A stretch of DNA of 52,420 nucleotides from positions 1-52,420 of the forward strand of contig NZ_JABBPD010000010.1 of assembly GCF_012927445.1 (NCBI RefSeq). The letters run 5' to 3'. The translations under genes were made by a program, and so were the position numbers. The stretch is from Rhodoferax sp. GTDB lineage: Bacteria; Pseudomonadota; Gammaproteobacteria; Burkholderiales; Burkholderiaceae_C. Under the pieces are notes generated by a model. That model ran no database searches and was not told the DNA's origin. It worked only from the letters and a program-made list of their open reading frames with translations. The number at the start of each line of letters is the position of its first letter. Positions within the stretch are counted from its first letter, which is position 1. This document shows, piece after piece, positions 1-8,993 of this stretch.

Positions 1-44
1 AGGTCCGCAGCCTGGGCTTTGAGTATTTGGCGATTGGACGCTAG
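1..44 (+). CDS. UDP-glucose 6-dehydrogenase, C-terminal end only (partial)
   Basis: Only the last 13 codons are present, ending in LGFEYLAIGR and a TAG stop at 42-44. UDP-glucose dehydrogenases of betaproteobacteria commonly end in a GFEY-x-x-IGR type tail, so this is probably the end of a gene supplying UDP-glucuronate for polysaccharide. A nearly identical tail is encoded on the other strand at the right end of the window. The identification rests on a short tail and on the polysaccharide context; the body of the gene lies outside. Confidence 0.55.
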   Translation, partial: VRSLGFEYLAIGR

Positions 45-69
45 ATTCGCTCCATTCGCTATATAAAAC

Positions 70-100
70 ATAGCTACTTGCGCAGGTTGGACGGGGGCTA
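70..100 (+). repeat. Dispersed repeat, copy 1
   Basis: ATAGCT, 14 variable bases, then GACGGGGGCTA. The same two blocks with exactly the same spacing occur at 52294-52324 (+) and 22333-22363 (-). Similarity continues a few bases outward (a G-rich then TTAAA/CTAAA tail). It lies just after the dehydrogenase stop codon. I recognise it as a short intergenic repeat family common in Comamonadaceae genomes; its mechanism is not known to me. Confidence 0.7.
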
Positions 101-134
101 GCGGCTTAAATGACTTAAATCAAACCCACCCCCT

Positions 135-192
135 TGCGGGTGTGCCCGCAGCGCTCGGCTTTCAGGGCAGCCCGTGGCTTGTCCACGGCTGC
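135..192 (+). other. Two small hairpins in the 45-258 intergenic stretch
   Basis: TGCGGG (135-140) pairs with CCCGCA (145-150). A second arm around 169-177 pairs with CCACGGCT at 183-190. Neither is followed by a clear T-run, so they are at best weak terminators for the upstream dehydrogenase or leader structures of the next gene. The rest of 45-258 shows only the dispersed repeat and no gene. Confidence 0.35.
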
Positions 193-258
193 TTAAACTA
201 GCCCAGCGGGATGCAAAATGCACACCACCAAACAACCAAATAGGGAACGTAGCGCACC

Positions 259-1554
259 ATGTCAGTTCAGGATCAGTACCAAAAAAAACGCGGCACGGTC
301 GAAGATGCCATCGATCAGGTTAAAAACGGCGACTTCATCATTGTCCCTACCGGTGTCGGCGAGCCGCCCACGCTGTTAACCGCGCTGTCAGAACAGCGCC
401 GCCGCTTCCACGGCGTGAAAGTCGGACAGATCCTGGCGGTACGCAAATATGGCTACATCGACCCGGAAACGGTCGACCATGTGCGCCATGTGGCGTTTTT
501 TTTCGGCGGCGCCTCCCGCGCGGGCGGCCAGCAGGGCTGGATTGATTTCATTCCCAGCTATTTCTCGGAAATGCCCAGCCTGATCGAGCGCAACCAGATT
601 CCGGCCGACGTCGTGTTTTCAATGGCGTCACCGATGGACTCGCACGGTTATTTTTCGCTCAGCCTCGGCGCTGATTACACGATGGCCGCCGTGGCCAAGG
701 CGCGTGCAGTGGTGCTGGAGGTGAACCCGAACGTGCCGTTTGCCAACGGCAATTGCCATGTGCATATTTCACAAGTCACGGCCCTGATTGAGAGCAGCGA
801 GCCGGTGCTGGAAGTGGGTCTACCCAAAATCGGCCCGGTGCAAGTGGCGATCGGCAAGTATGTGGCCGACATGATTGACGATGGCTCGACGCTGCAGATT
901 GGCTACGGCGGCATCCCGGATGCGGTGGTGATGCAACTGACCTCCAAACACGATCTGGGGATTCACACCGAAATGATCGGCGACGGCATACTGACGCTGG
1001 TCGAAAGCGGCGCCGTTACCAACCGCAAAAAGACGTATCTCCCGGGGAAAATGGTCGCCACCTTTGCCCTCGGCTCGAAAAAGCTGTACCAGTTCATGGA
1101 ACGCAATCCAGCCCTGGAAATTCACCCGGTCGACTTCACCAACGACCCTTACCTCGCGGCAAAAAATGACAAGCTGATGGCGATCAATGCCACGCTGCAG
1201 ATCGACTTGCTGGGCCAGTGTGGCTCCGAGAGCCTGGGCCACCTGCCCTATTCCGGTACGGGTGGCCAGACCGATTTCGTGCGCGCCGCCAACCGCTCGC
1301 GTGGCGGCAAGGCGTTCATCGTGTTGCCGGCCACCGCCAAGGACGACACCATCACCCGCATCGTGCCGACGCTCACGCCCGGCACCCATGTCAGCACCAG
1401 CAAGAACGACATCAATTACGTCGTTACAGAATTCGGCGTCGCGCAGTTGCGCGGCAAAACGGCGAAACAACGCGCCCAGGAATTGATCTCCATTGCGCAT
1501 CCGGATTTCCGCGCGGAATTGACCGCAGCGGCCAAATTGATGCACATCCTGTAA
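259..1554 (+). CDS. Acetyl-CoA hydrolase/transferase family protein (4-hydroxybutyrate CoA-transferase-like)
   Basis: The 431-residue protein has the length and two-half layout of class I CoA-transferases/acetyl-CoA hydrolases. The GIHTEM segment (about 234-239) carries the glutamate (E238) expected to form the glutamyl-CoA thioester. A GTGGQTDF loop and a late VVTEFGVAQLRGK segment are also typical. It would move CoA between carboxylic acids in the cytoplasm; the exact substrate cannot be read. The start follows GGGA at a rather long spacing. It is probably not functionally part of the EPS locus, and a hairpin terminator follows it. Confidence 0.85.
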   Translation: MSVQDQYQKKRGTVEDAIDQVKNGDFIIVPTGVGEPPTLLTALSEQRRRFHGVKVGQILAVRKYGYIDPETVDHVRHVAFFFGGASRAGGQQGWIDFIPSYFSEMPSLIERNQIPADVVFSMASPMDSHGYFSLSLGADYTMAAVAKARAVVLEVNPNVPFANGNCHVHISQVTALIESSEPVLEVGLPKIGPVQVAIGKYVADMIDDGSTLQIGYGGIPDAVVMQLTSKHDLGIHTEMIGDGILTLVESGAVTNRKKTYLPGKMVATFALGSKKLYQFMERNPALEIHPVDFTNDPYLAAKNDKLMAINATLQIDLLGQCGSESLGHLPYSGTGGQTDFVRAANRSRGGKAFIVLPATAKDDTITRIVPTLTPGTHVSTSKNDINYVVTEFGVAQLRGKTAKQRAQELISIAHPDFRAELTAAAKLMHIL

Positions 1555-1652
1555 CCACTGATTGACTTTCTAACACGCATGGGCCGCAAAGCTACGCGAA
1601 AATCAAGGCTGTCGTCCTCGATCTCCGCAGTGGCCCACGGCCTTCCGAGATC

Positions 1653-1698
1653 GCGGGACACCGGGCTGGAATTCAGCCAGGTGTCCCGCTTAGGTTTT
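1653..1698 (+). terminator. Rho-independent terminator after the CoA-transferase gene
   Basis: GCGGGACACC at 1653-1662 pairs perfectly with GGTGTCCCGC at 1680-1689. An inner stem GGCTG/CAGCC extends the hairpin, and TTAGGTTTT follows. This separates the CoA-transferase from the rhamnose operon. Confidence 0.75.
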
Positions 1699-1718
1699 GC
1701 AATTTAAAAGTGCCGTTC

Positions 1719-1760
1719 ATTGTTCAGGTTAGTCGGGGTTAACGGCCTCAGCTGAACAAT
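1719..1760 (+). promoter_or_regulatory. Inverted repeat upstream of the rhamnose operon
   Basis: ATTGTTCAG (1719-1727) and CTGAACAAT (1752-1760) are perfect inverted repeats with a 24-base spacer, placed 86 bases before the rfbB start. It could be a regulator-binding site or a leader structure. No matching regulator can be named. Confidence 0.45.
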
Positions 1761-1771
1761 CGGTTGAACAA

Positions 1772-1805
1772 CGTCACCGAGGGCTCAAACTGAGCCGCCG
1801 TGACG
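1772..1805 (+). promoter_or_regulatory. Leader hairpin before rfbB
   Basis: CGTCAC (1772-1777) pairs with GTGACG (1800-1805), enclosing GGCTCA/TGAGCC with an AAC loop. It ends about 40 bases before the rfbB start codon, so it would lie in the 5' leader if transcription begins upstream. No T-run follows that would make it a terminator. Confidence 0.4.
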
Positions 1806-1845
1806 ATAATTGAATCAGCTTTTATGTTTTAAGGGACGCAAAAAT

Positions 1846-2919
1846 ATGACAATTCTTGTAACCGGCGGCGCCGGCTTTATTGGCAGCAACTTCGTACTCG
1901 ACTGGCTCCGCGCCTCGGACGAGCCGCTCATCAACCTCGACAAACTCACCTACGCCGGCAACCTGCAAAACCTGGCCTCGCTCGCCAACGATGCGCGCCA
2001 TGTCTTTGTGCAAGGCGACTTTGGCGATGTGGCGCTGCTGGCGGGCTTGCTGGCACAGCATCAACCGCGTGCGGTCGTGAACTTCGCCGCCGAGTCGCAT
2101 GTCGACCGCTCCATCACCGGCCCGGGCGAATTCATTCAGACCAATATTGTGGGCACCTTCAATTTGCTGGAGTCGGTGCGGGCTTATTGGGCCGGACTGG
2201 CGCCCGCTGACCAGACTGCTTTCCGGTTACTGCATGTCTCTACCGACGAGGTCTATGGGTCGCTGACCAAGACCGAGCCAGCCTTTACCGAAACCCATCG
2301 CTACGAGCCCAACAGCCCGTATTCGGCCTCCAAGGCGGCCAGCGACCATTTGGTGCGGGCCTACCACCACACCTATGGGCTGCCGGTACTCACTACCAAC
2401 TGCTCCAACAACTACGGGCCGTTTCATTTTCCTGAAAAGCTGATCCCGCTGATGATCGTGAACGCCCTGGCCGGCAAGCCGTTGCCCGTCTATGGCGATG
2501 GCCAGCAGATCCGCGACTGGCTGTATGTCACCGACCATTGCAGCGCCATCCGCCGCGTGCTGGAAGCGGGCCAGTTGGGCGAAACCTACAACATCGGCGG
2601 CTGGAACGAAAAGCCCAACCTCGACATCGTGTACACCGTGTGCGCCCTGCTCGACGAGCTCAAGCCCCGTGCCGATGGCAAGCCCTACAAAGATCAAATT
2701 ACTTACGTGACGGACCGCCCCGGCCATGACCGCCGCTACGCCATCGACGCCCACAAGATCGAACAGCAACTGGGCTGGAAACCGGCTGAAACGTTTGAGA
2801 GCGGCATCCGTAAAACGGTGCAATGGTACCTGGACAACCAGGCCTGGGTGGCCAATGTGCAAAGCGGCGCTTACCGTGACTGGATAGCCAAGCAGTACGG
2901 CGCAGGCACCACCGCATGA
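1846..2919 (+). CDS. rfbB: dTDP-glucose 4,6-dehydratase
   Basis: The 357-residue cytoplasmic enzyme makes dTDP-4-keto-6-deoxyglucose, the second step to dTDP-L-rhamnose. It begins with the NAD-binding motif [10 protein letters not shown], has STDEVYG and the catalytic YSASK (Tyr-x-x-x-Lys), and the length matches RmlB. I chose ATG 1846 because AAGGGA lies 9 bases upstream and the protein then starts MTILVTGG; an in-frame upstream ATG-like start at 1810 would add residues unlike the family. It overlaps rfbD by ATGA, so rfbBDAC form one operon. Confidence 0.96.
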   Translation: MTILVTGGAGFIGSNFVLDWLRASDEPLINLDKLTYAGNLQNLASLANDARHVFVQGDFGDVALLAGLLAQHQPRAVVNFAAESHVDRSITGPGEFIQTNIVGTFNLLESVRAYWAGLAPADQTAFRLLHVSTDEVYGSLTKTEPAFTETHRYEPNSPYSASKAASDHLVRAYHHTYGLPVLTTNCSNNYGPFHFPEKLIPLMIVNALAGKPLPVYGDGQQIRDWLYVTDHCSAIRRVLEAGQLGETYNIGGWNEKPNLDIVYTVCALLDELKPRADGKPYKDQITYVTDRPGHDRRYAIDAHKIEQQLGWKPAETFESGIRKTVQWYLDNQAWVANVQSGAYRDWIAKQYGAGTTA

Positions 2920-3824
2920 AGATTTTGTTGTTTGGCCGTAGCGGTCAGGTGGGCTGGGAATTGCAGCGTTCCTTAAGCGTGCTGGGTGAGTTGGTGACAC
3001 TGGGCCATGACCCCGCAGGCAACCCCGACCAGTTGTGCGGTGACTTCAATAATCTGACCGGCTTGGCCGATACCGTGCGCCGGGTCAAACCGGATGTGAT
3101 CGTGAATGCGGTGGCGCACACGGCGGTGGACAAGGCCGAAGCGGAACCCGCACTGGCCCGCACCCTCAACGCACTGGCACCCGGCGTGCTGGCAGCCGAA
3201 GCGAATAAGCTGGGCGCCTGGCTGGTGCACTACTCCACCGACTATGTGTTTGACGGCAGTGGCAACCAGCCGTGGCGCGAAACCGATGCCACCGGACCTT
3301 TGAGTGTGTACGGCCAGACCAAACTGGAAGGTGAGCAAGCGGTGGCAACTTGCCCCAAGCATCTGATCTTCCGAACCAGCTGGGTCTACGCGGCCCGCGG
3401 CGGCAACTTTGCCAAGACTATGCTGCGCCTGGCCGGCGAACGCGAAGCACTGACCGTGATCAATGACCAGATGGGCGCCCCCACGTCGGCCGAGCTGCTG
3501 GCCGATGTGACCGCCCATGCGCTGGTGGCCGCCATGAAGCAACCTGCGTTGGCGGGCTTGTACCACTGCGTCGCGGCTGGCGAGACCAGCTGGCACGGCT
3601 ACGCCAGCTATGTGCTGGCCGAAGCCCAGGCCCTGGGCTGGCCACTCAAGGCCGGGCCCGCGCAAGTGGCCCCCACGGCCACCGCCAGCTACCCAACACC
3701 GGCCCAGCGGCCTTTGAACTCGCGCCTGGACACGACCCGGCTACAAGCGGCCTTTGGGCTGGTGCTGCCGCCCTGGCAGGTCCAGGTCAAGCGCATGCTG
3801 CAAGAAATCACAGGGGGAAAATGA
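2916..3824 (+). CDS. rfbD: dTDP-4-dehydrorhamnose reductase
   Basis: The 302-residue SDR-type enzyme catalyses the last step of dTDP-L-rhamnose synthesis, NAD(P)H reduction of the 4-keto sugar. The N-terminal [16 protein letters not shown] nucleotide-binding motif, STDYVFDG and YGQTKLEGE (Tyr-x-x-x-Lys) are all typical of RmlD. The start overlaps the rfbB stop by four bases and the stop overlaps the rfbA start in the same way, indicating translational coupling. Confidence 0.95.
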   Translation: MKILLFGRSGQVGWELQRSLSVLGELVTLGHDPAGNPDQLCGDFNNLTGLADTVRRVKPDVIVNAVAHTAVDKAEAEPALARTLNALAPGVLAAEANKLGAWLVHYSTDYVFDGSGNQPWRETDATGPLSVYGQTKLEGEQAVATCPKHLIFRTSWVYAARGGNFAKTMLRLAGEREALTVINDQMGAPTSAELLADVTAHALVAAMKQPALAGLYHCVAAGETSWHGYASYVLAEAQALGWPLKAGPAQVAPTATASYPTPAQRPLNSRLDTTRLQAAFGLVLPPWQVQVKRMLQEITGGK

Positions 3825-4738
3825 ACATGACTACAACACAACTGGCCAGCACACCCGTGCAGCGCAAAGGCATTATTCTGGCGGGCGGCTCGGGCACGCG
3901 CCTGTACCCGGCCACGCAGGTGGTGAGCAAGCAACTGCTGCCGATTTACGACAAACCGATGATCTATTACCCGCTGAGCGTGCTGCTGCTGGCGGGTATT
4001 CGCGAAGTGCTGGTGATCTCCACCCCGCAAGACACGCCACGTTTTACCCAGTTGCTGGGTGATGGCAGCCAGTGGGGCATTCAGATCAGCTACGCCGTGC
4101 AGCCCTCCCCCGATGGCTTGGCGCAGGCCTTTTTGATTGGCGAAGCGTTTCTGGACGGCGCACCGAGTGCCCTGGTGCTGGGCGACAACATTTTTTATGG
4201 CCACGACATTGCCGGCTTGCTGGACAGCGCCAACCGCCAGACGCAGGGTGCCACCGTGTTTGCCTACGCCGTGCAAGATCCCGAGCGCTATGGCGTGGTG
4301 GAGTTCAACGACCAGGGCCACGCCATCAGCCTGGAAGAAAAGCCGCAAAGCCCCAAGTCACGCTACGCCGTGACCGGCCTGTATTTTTACGACAGCCAGG
4401 TGGTGGAGTTGGCCAAACGCGTCAAACCATCGGCGCGCGGCGAACTGGAAATCACCGACCTGAACAAAATGTATTTGGAGCAGGGCTCGCTGGATGTACA
4501 GACCATGGGACGCGGTTACGCCTGGCTCGACACCGGCACGCATGAGTCGATGCTGGAAGCCAGTCAGTTCATCTACACCATCGAAAAACGCCAGGGCCTC
4601 AAGGTGGCGGCACCGGAAGAAATTGTCTGGCGCAACGGCTGGATTGACGACGTCCAGTTGCACAAACTGGCTCTGCCGCTGGCCAAATCGGGCTATGGCC
4701 AATACCTGCTGCGTTTGGTGAAAGAGAAGGTGTATTGA
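3821..4738 (+). CDS. rfbA: Glucose-1-phosphate thymidylyltransferase
   Basis: This 305-residue enzyme makes dTDP-glucose from dTTP and glucose-1-phosphate, the first step to dTDP-L-rhamnose. The signature [22 protein letters not shown] is complete, with [11 protein letters not shown] and EEKPQSPKS following. ATG 3821 overlaps rfbD and has AGGGGG just upstream; ATG 3827 is a possible alternative. The gene order B-D-A-C is common in betaproteobacteria. Confidence 0.96.
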   Translation: MNMTTTQLASTPVQRKGIILAGGSGTRLYPATQVVSKQLLPIYDKPMIYYPLSVLLLAGIREVLVISTPQDTPRFTQLLGDGSQWGIQISYAVQPSPDGLAQAFLIGEAFLDGAPSALVLGDNIFYGHDIAGLLDSANRQTQGATVFAYAVQDPERYGVVEFNDQGHAISLEEKPQSPKSRYAVTGLYFYDSQVVELAKRVKPSARGELEITDLNKMYLEQGSLDVQTMGRGYAWLDTGTHESMLEASQFIYTIEKRQGLKVAAPEEIVWRNGWIDDVQLHKLALPLAKSGYGQYLLRLVKEKVY

Positions 4739-5283
4739 TGAAAGTAACGCCCTGCGCCATTACCGATGTGCTGCTGATTGAACCCCGTGTGTTCGGGGAC
4801 GAGCGCGGCTTTTTCTACGAGAGTTTTAACCAGCGGGCCTTTCACGCGGCCACCGGGGTCAGCCTGCCGTTTGTGCAGGACAACCACTCCAAGTCCGCAC
4901 GCAACGTGTTGCGCGGCCTGCACTACCAGTTGCACCGACCGCAAGGCAAGTTGGTGCGGGTGGTCGCCGGTGAAGTCTTTGACGTGGCGGTGGACATTCG
5001 CCGCGATTCGCCCACTTTTGGCCAGTGGGTAGGACAAATTCTTTCCGGTGACAACAAGCGCCAGTTGTGGTTGCCACCCGGTCTGGCGCACGGTTTTGTG
5101 GTGCTGTCGGACAGCGCCGAGTTTTTGTACAAAACCACCGACTACTACGCGCCGGAAAATGAGCGCTGTATCGCCTGGAACGACCCGACATTGGCCATCC
5201 AGTGGCCCGCGTTGAATGGCTTGCCCCAGCTCTCGGCCAAAGACGCGGCGGGCGCCTCCTTTCTGGAAGCCTGCCCTGACTAG
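4738..5283 (+). CDS. rfbC: dTDP-4-dehydrorhamnose 3,5-epimerase
   Basis: The 181-residue cupin enzyme epimerises C3 and C5 of dTDP-4-keto-6-deoxyglucose. Family motifs include RGFFYESFN, the RGLHYQL segment with the catalytic His, and GLAHGFVVLSD. The ATG at 4738 shares its A with the TGA of rfbA (TGATG). It completes the dTDP-L-rhamnose operon. Confidence 0.95.
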   Translation: MKVTPCAITDVLLIEPRVFGDERGFFYESFNQRAFHAATGVSLPFVQDNHSKSARNVLRGLHYQLHRPQGKLVRVVAGEVFDVAVDIRRDSPTFGQWVGQILSGDNKRQLWLPPGLAHGFVVLSDSAEFLYKTTDYYAPENERCIAWNDPTLAIQWPALNGLPQLSAKDAAGASFLEACPD

Positions 5284-5310
5284 CCTGGTTTCACCTCAGG
5301 AGCAAACGCC

Positions 5311-6330
5311 ATGAGCAAAATTCTTGTGACGGGCGGCGCCGGTTATATCGGCTCCCACACCTGTGTCGAGTTGCTCAACGCGGGACATGACGTCACCGTG
5401 TTTGACAACTTCTGCAACAGCCAGCCCGAAGCGCTGGCCCGCGTCGAACGCATCACGGGCAAGAAACTTGCCCTCGTGCAGGGCGACATTCGCGACTCGG
5501 CCGCCCTGGTGGCCGCCTTGCGCCAGAGCGACGCCACCGCCGTGGTCCATTTCGCGGGCCTCAAGGCGGTCGGCGAGTCGGTGCAAAACCCGCTGGCCTA
5601 TTACGACAACAATGTGGTGGGCACCGTGAAACTGCTGGAGGCCATGACGGCTTGCAGCGTTAACACACTGGTATTCAGCTCCTCGGCCACGGTGTATGGC
5701 GACCCCCAACAGCTGCCGCTGACCGAAGACCATCCGCTGTCGGCCACCAATCCTTATGGCCAGACCAAGCTGGTGATTGAAGAAATGCTGCGCGACCTTT
5801 ACCGCAGCGACCCCACCTGGCGAATCGCCATCCTGCGCTACTTCAACCCGGTCGGGGCCCACGCCAGCGGCCTGATCGGGGAAGACCCGCAAGGCCCCCC
5901 CAACAACTTGCTGCCGTTTGTGGCCCAGGTGGCGGTCGGCCGCCGTGAGTTTTTGAATGTATGGGGCAATGACTACGCTACGCCCGATGGCACGGGAGTG
6001 CGCGATTACATCCATGTGGTGGACCTGGCGCTGGGGCACCTCAAGGCGCTGGAGCGACTGCAAACACATGCCGAATGCCGGGCCGTCAACCTGGGCACGG
6101 GCGTTGGCTACAGCGTGCTGGACATGGTGCGGGCCTTCGAGCAAGCCAGCGGCAAGCCCGTCCCGTTCAAAGTAGGACCGCGCCGACCGGGTGACATCGC
6201 CTCGTGCTATGCCGACCCGGCCCTGGCCTTGGCGTTGCTGGGCTGGCGTGCCGAACGCGGGCTGGCAACCATGTGTGCCGACGCCTGGCGCTGGCAAAGC
6301 AGCAACCCCAACGGGTATGCGCAGGTTTGA
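5311..6330 (+). CDS. galE: UDP-glucose 4-epimerase
   Basis: The 339-residue SDR enzyme interconverts UDP-glucose and UDP-galactose (possibly the N-acetyl forms). It starts [16 protein letters not shown], has [10 protein letters not shown] and the catalytic YGQTK, and the full GalE length. CAGGAG precedes the ATG at good spacing. It lies 27 bases after rfbC and is probably co-transcribed, supplying galactose units to the same polymer. Confidence 0.94.
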   Translation: MSKILVTGGAGYIGSHTCVELLNAGHDVTVFDNFCNSQPEALARVERITGKKLALVQGDIRDSAALVAALRQSDATAVVHFAGLKAVGESVQNPLAYYDNNVVGTVKLLEAMTACSVNTLVFSSSATVYGDPQQLPLTEDHPLSATNPYGQTKLVIEEMLRDLYRSDPTWRIAILRYFNPVGAHASGLIGEDPQGPPNNLLPFVAQVAVGRREFLNVWGNDYATPDGTGVRDYIHVVDLALGHLKALERLQTHAECRAVNLGTGVGYSVLDMVRAFEQASGKPVPFKVGPRRPGDIASCYADPALALALLGWRAERGLATMCADAWRWQSSNPNGYAQV

Positions 6331-6357
6331 ATTTTATCAACACAGGGAGTGATCAAT

Positions 6358-6390
6358 ATGAACAACAGGAATGGAGTCCAGCATGGCTAA
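6358..6390 (+). other. Possible 10-codon leader ORF overlapping the next gene start
   Basis: ATG at 6358 follows a good ribosome-binding site (AGGGAG) and reads M-N-N-R-N-G-V-Q-H-G then TAA, with the stop overlapping the start region of the downstream nucleotidyltransferase gene at 6383. It could couple translation into that gene, or be chance. Confidence 0.3.
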
Positions 6391-7486
6391 GGGAATGATT
6401 TTGGCGGCCGGACAAGGCACGCGGGTTCGCCCCCTAACGAAAGATTTGCCCAAACCGATGGTGCCCATTTTGGGCAAGCCGTTGATGGAATATCTGATTG
6501 AGCATCTCGCCCGCCACGGCATCACCGAGATCATGATCAACGTGGCCTACCACCATCACAAAATTGAAGAGTATTTTGGCGATGGCCGACGTTGGGGCGT
6601 GCAAATTGGCTACTCCTACGAGGGCATTCGCGAACACGGCGACATCTTGCCCCGCCCCATGGGCTCTGCCGGCGGCATGCGGCGCATCCAGGACTTCAGC
6701 GGTTTCTTTGATGAAACCACGCTGGTGCTGTGTGGCGATGCCCTGATTGATCTGGACATCACAGCCGCCTTGGCGGAACACAAGGCCAAAGGTGCCATCG
6801 CCAGTTTGGTGGCCCTGGACGTGCCGCTGGCAGACGTACAGAACTACGGCGTGGTGGTGGCAGCGCCGGACGGGCGCATTCTGTCGTTTCAGGAAAAACC
6901 GAAACCCGCTGAGGCCAAATCCACCTTGGCCAGTACCGGCATCTATATTTTCGAGCCCGAGGTGCTGGCCATGGTGCCGCCAGACACGGTCTATGACATT
7001 GGCTCGCAGTTATTTCCGCAACTGGTCGAAAAAGACCTGCCGTTTTATACCCAAAGCCGCCCCTTCAACTGGATCGATATCGGCCGGGTAAGCGACTACT
7101 GGTCGGTCTTGCAACGCGTGTTGCGGGGTGAAGTGGCCCACATGAACATGCCGGGGCGTGAAGTCAAGCCCGGTATCTGGGTGGGTCTCAATACCTCCAT
7201 TCCGTGGGACAAGGTCACGATTGAAGGGCCGGTGTACATTGGCTCGAGCGTGCGCATTGAGCCCGGTGCCACCATCACGGGCCCCGCCTGGATCGGTCAT
7301 GGCAGCCACATCCGCACCGGGGCCAAGGTGGTTCGCAGCATTTTGTTCAAGTACACCCGCATTGCTGCCGACATGCGATTCAGTGAGATGATTGTCTCGC
7401 GTGAATACTGCGTCGACCGTCACGGCGATACCTTGTACCGGGGTGACGACACCTCCCAACTGCGCTGGGGCGATGCCCGGGCATGA
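6383..7486 (+). CDS. Sugar-1-phosphate nucleotidyltransferase with left-handed beta-helix tail (GDP-mannose pyrophosphorylase-like)
   Basis: The N-terminal half is a nucleotidyltransferase fold: GMILAAGQGTRVRPLT, then LPKPMVPILGKP, and later FQEKPKP. The C-terminal third carries hexapeptide-type repeats (VYIGSSVRIEPGATITGPAWIG). This layout fits NDP-sugar pyrophosphorylases of the GCD1/ManC2 type that use mannose- or glucose-1-phosphate; the substrate is not certain. I prefer ATG 6383 (GGAG 6 bases upstream, protein MAKGMILAAG) over ATG 6371, which has no room for a ribosome-binding site. It overlaps manC by ATGA, which favours a role in activated-sugar supply for the same polymer. Confidence 0.85.
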   Translation: MAKGMILAAGQGTRVRPLTKDLPKPMVPILGKPLMEYLIEHLARHGITEIMINVAYHHHKIEEYFGDGRRWGVQIGYSYEGIREHGDILPRPMGSAGGMRRIQDFSGFFDETTLVLCGDALIDLDITAALAEHKAKGAIASLVALDVPLADVQNYGVVVAAPDGRILSFQEKPKPAEAKSTLASTGIYIFEPEVLAMVPPDTVYDIGSQLFPQLVEKDLPFYTQSRPFNWIDIGRVSDYWSVLQRVLRGEVAHMNMPGREVKPGIWVGLNTSIPWDKVTIEGPVYIGSSVRIEPGATITGPAWIGHGSHIRTGAKVVRSILFKYTRIAADMRFSEMIVSREYCVDRHGDTLYRGDDTSQLRWGDARA

Positions 7487-8985
7487 AAAAAGAAATTGCA
7501 AACTCCATGTTGATTCAACCCGTTGTCCTGTCGGGCGGCTCCGGCACCCGCCTGTGGCCCCTGTCCCGCGAAAAATACCCGAAGCAGCTGTTGCCCTTGA
7601 TTGGCGACGACTCCCTGCTGCAAGCAACGGTCCGGCGGGTTGAGGGCATTGCCGGCGCCGAACTGGCCCCGCCCATGGTGGTGTGCGGTGAGGAATACCG
7701 CTTTGTCATTGCCGAGCAACTGCGCCTGCTGGGCAAGCCCGGCATCATCGTGCTTGAACCAACAGGACGAAATACGGCTCCAGCCCTCACGCTGGCTGCC
7801 TTGGCAGCTATCAAAGACGAAGCAGACCCAGTGTTACTGGTGATGCCGGCAGACCACGTCATCCTCGACATCCCGGCATTCCAGCGTGTGGTCGGCCAGG
7901 GGGCCCTGCTGGCCGCCGATGGCGCCATCGTCACCTTTGGCATCACCCCCGATGCGCCGGAGACCGGCTATGGCTACATCCAGTCTGGTGCGCCGTTTCC
8001 CGGTAAAGCAACCCTGACCGTGCCGACCCCCGCCAGCCTCATTGCCCGCTTTGTCGAGAAACCGGACTTGTCCACGGCGCAGGCTTATCTGGACGAGGGC
8101 TCCTACCTTTGGAACAGCGGCCTGTTCATGATGCGGGCCTCGGTCTGGCTGGCCGCCATCAACATCTGCCGGCCTGACATCCTGGTGGCCTGCCAAACGG
8201 CTTGGGACCAGGGCTCTGCCGACGGTGAGTTTGTCCGGGTTGACAAGGACGCCTTCGCCCAGTGCCCCGCTGATTCCATCGATTACGCGGTCATGGAGCG
8301 CATGGCCGCCAACGCTTCAAGTCTGAACGCCGCGGCAGGCGCCCTGCCGCCCGGAGTGGTCATCCCCCTCTCGGCCGGTTGGTCAGACGTCGGCGCCTGG
8401 GACGCGCTGTGGCAAGTGCTGCCCAAAGACGACAGCGGCAATGTCACCCAAGGCGATGTCCTGCTGCATGACTGCAACAACACGCTGGCGCTGTCAGAAG
8501 GCCGCCTGGTGGCCTGTGTCGGCGTGAGCGATCTGGTGGTGGTGGAAACCGCCGATGCCATTTTGGTCGTACACAAGGACAAGACTCAGGACGTCAAGAA
8601 AATTGTAGACAGCCTCAAGCAACAAGGCCGGGTCGAGGGCTCGATCCATCGCAAGGTGTTCCGTCCCTGGGGCTCGTACGACAGCGTGGACGCGGGCGAA
8701 CGCTTTCAAGTCAAGCGCATTGTGGTGAAACCGGGCGGCACCCTGTCCCTGCAAATGCACCATCACCGCGCTGAACACTGGATTGTGGTCAGCGGGACCG
8801 CCAAGGTAACGCGGGGCGAGACGACGTTTTTGTTATCCGAAAATGAATCCACCTTCATCCCATTGGGCACGACCCACCGCCTGGAAAACCCCGGCTGCGT
8901 AGCGCTGGAGATGATCGAAGTTCAATCCGGCTCCTATTTGGGCGAAGACGACATTGTCCGGTTTGAAGATGTCTACGGACGTTAG
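7483..8985 (+). CDS. manC: Mannose-1-phosphate guanylyltransferase / mannose-6-phosphate isomerase
   Basis: The 500-residue bifunctional protein has an N-terminal guanylyltransferase (VVLSGGSGTRLWPLSREKYPKQ, GRNTAPAL, FVEKPD, YLWNSGLF) and a C-terminal cupin isomerase domain (RPWGSYDS, QVKRIVVKPG, HHHRAEHW). It would supply GDP-mannose. Start 7483 overlaps the upstream gene by four bases; ATG 7507 is an alternative giving a more usual N-terminus. The gene converges on the protease gene with only 8 bases between the stops and no obvious terminator. Confidence 0.95.
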   Translation: MKKEIANSMLIQPVVLSGGSGTRLWPLSREKYPKQLLPLIGDDSLLQATVRRVEGIAGAELAPPMVVCGEEYRFVIAEQLRLLGKPGIIVLEPTGRNTAPALTLAALAAIKDEADPVLLVMPADHVILDIPAFQRVVGQGALLAADGAIVTFGITPDAPETGYGYIQSGAPFPGKATLTVPTPASLIARFVEKPDLSTAQAYLDEGSYLWNSGLFMMRASVWLAAINICRPDILVACQTAWDQGSADGEFVRVDKDAFAQCPADSIDYAVMERMAANASSLNAAAGALPPGVVIPLSAGWSDVGAWDALWQVLPKDDSGNVTQGDVLLHDCNNTLALSEGRLVACVGVSDLVVVETADAILVVHKDKTQDVKKIVDSLKQQGRVEGSIHRKVFRPWGSYDSVDAGERFQVKRIVVKPGGTLSLQMHHHRAEHWIVVSGTAKVTRGETTFLLSENESTFIPLGTTHRLENPGCVALEMIEVQSGSYLGEDDIVRFEDVYGR

Positions 8986-8993
8986 CCAGGGGG

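Noticed and set aside
7781..7822. Sequence in manC resembling the dispersed repeat (reverse strand TTTGATAGCTGCC... GGGCTGGAGCC)
   Set aside because: It encodes GRNTAPAL-type residues conserved in ManC proteins generally, lacks the GACGGGGGCTA block and has different spacing, so resemblance is probably coincidental.
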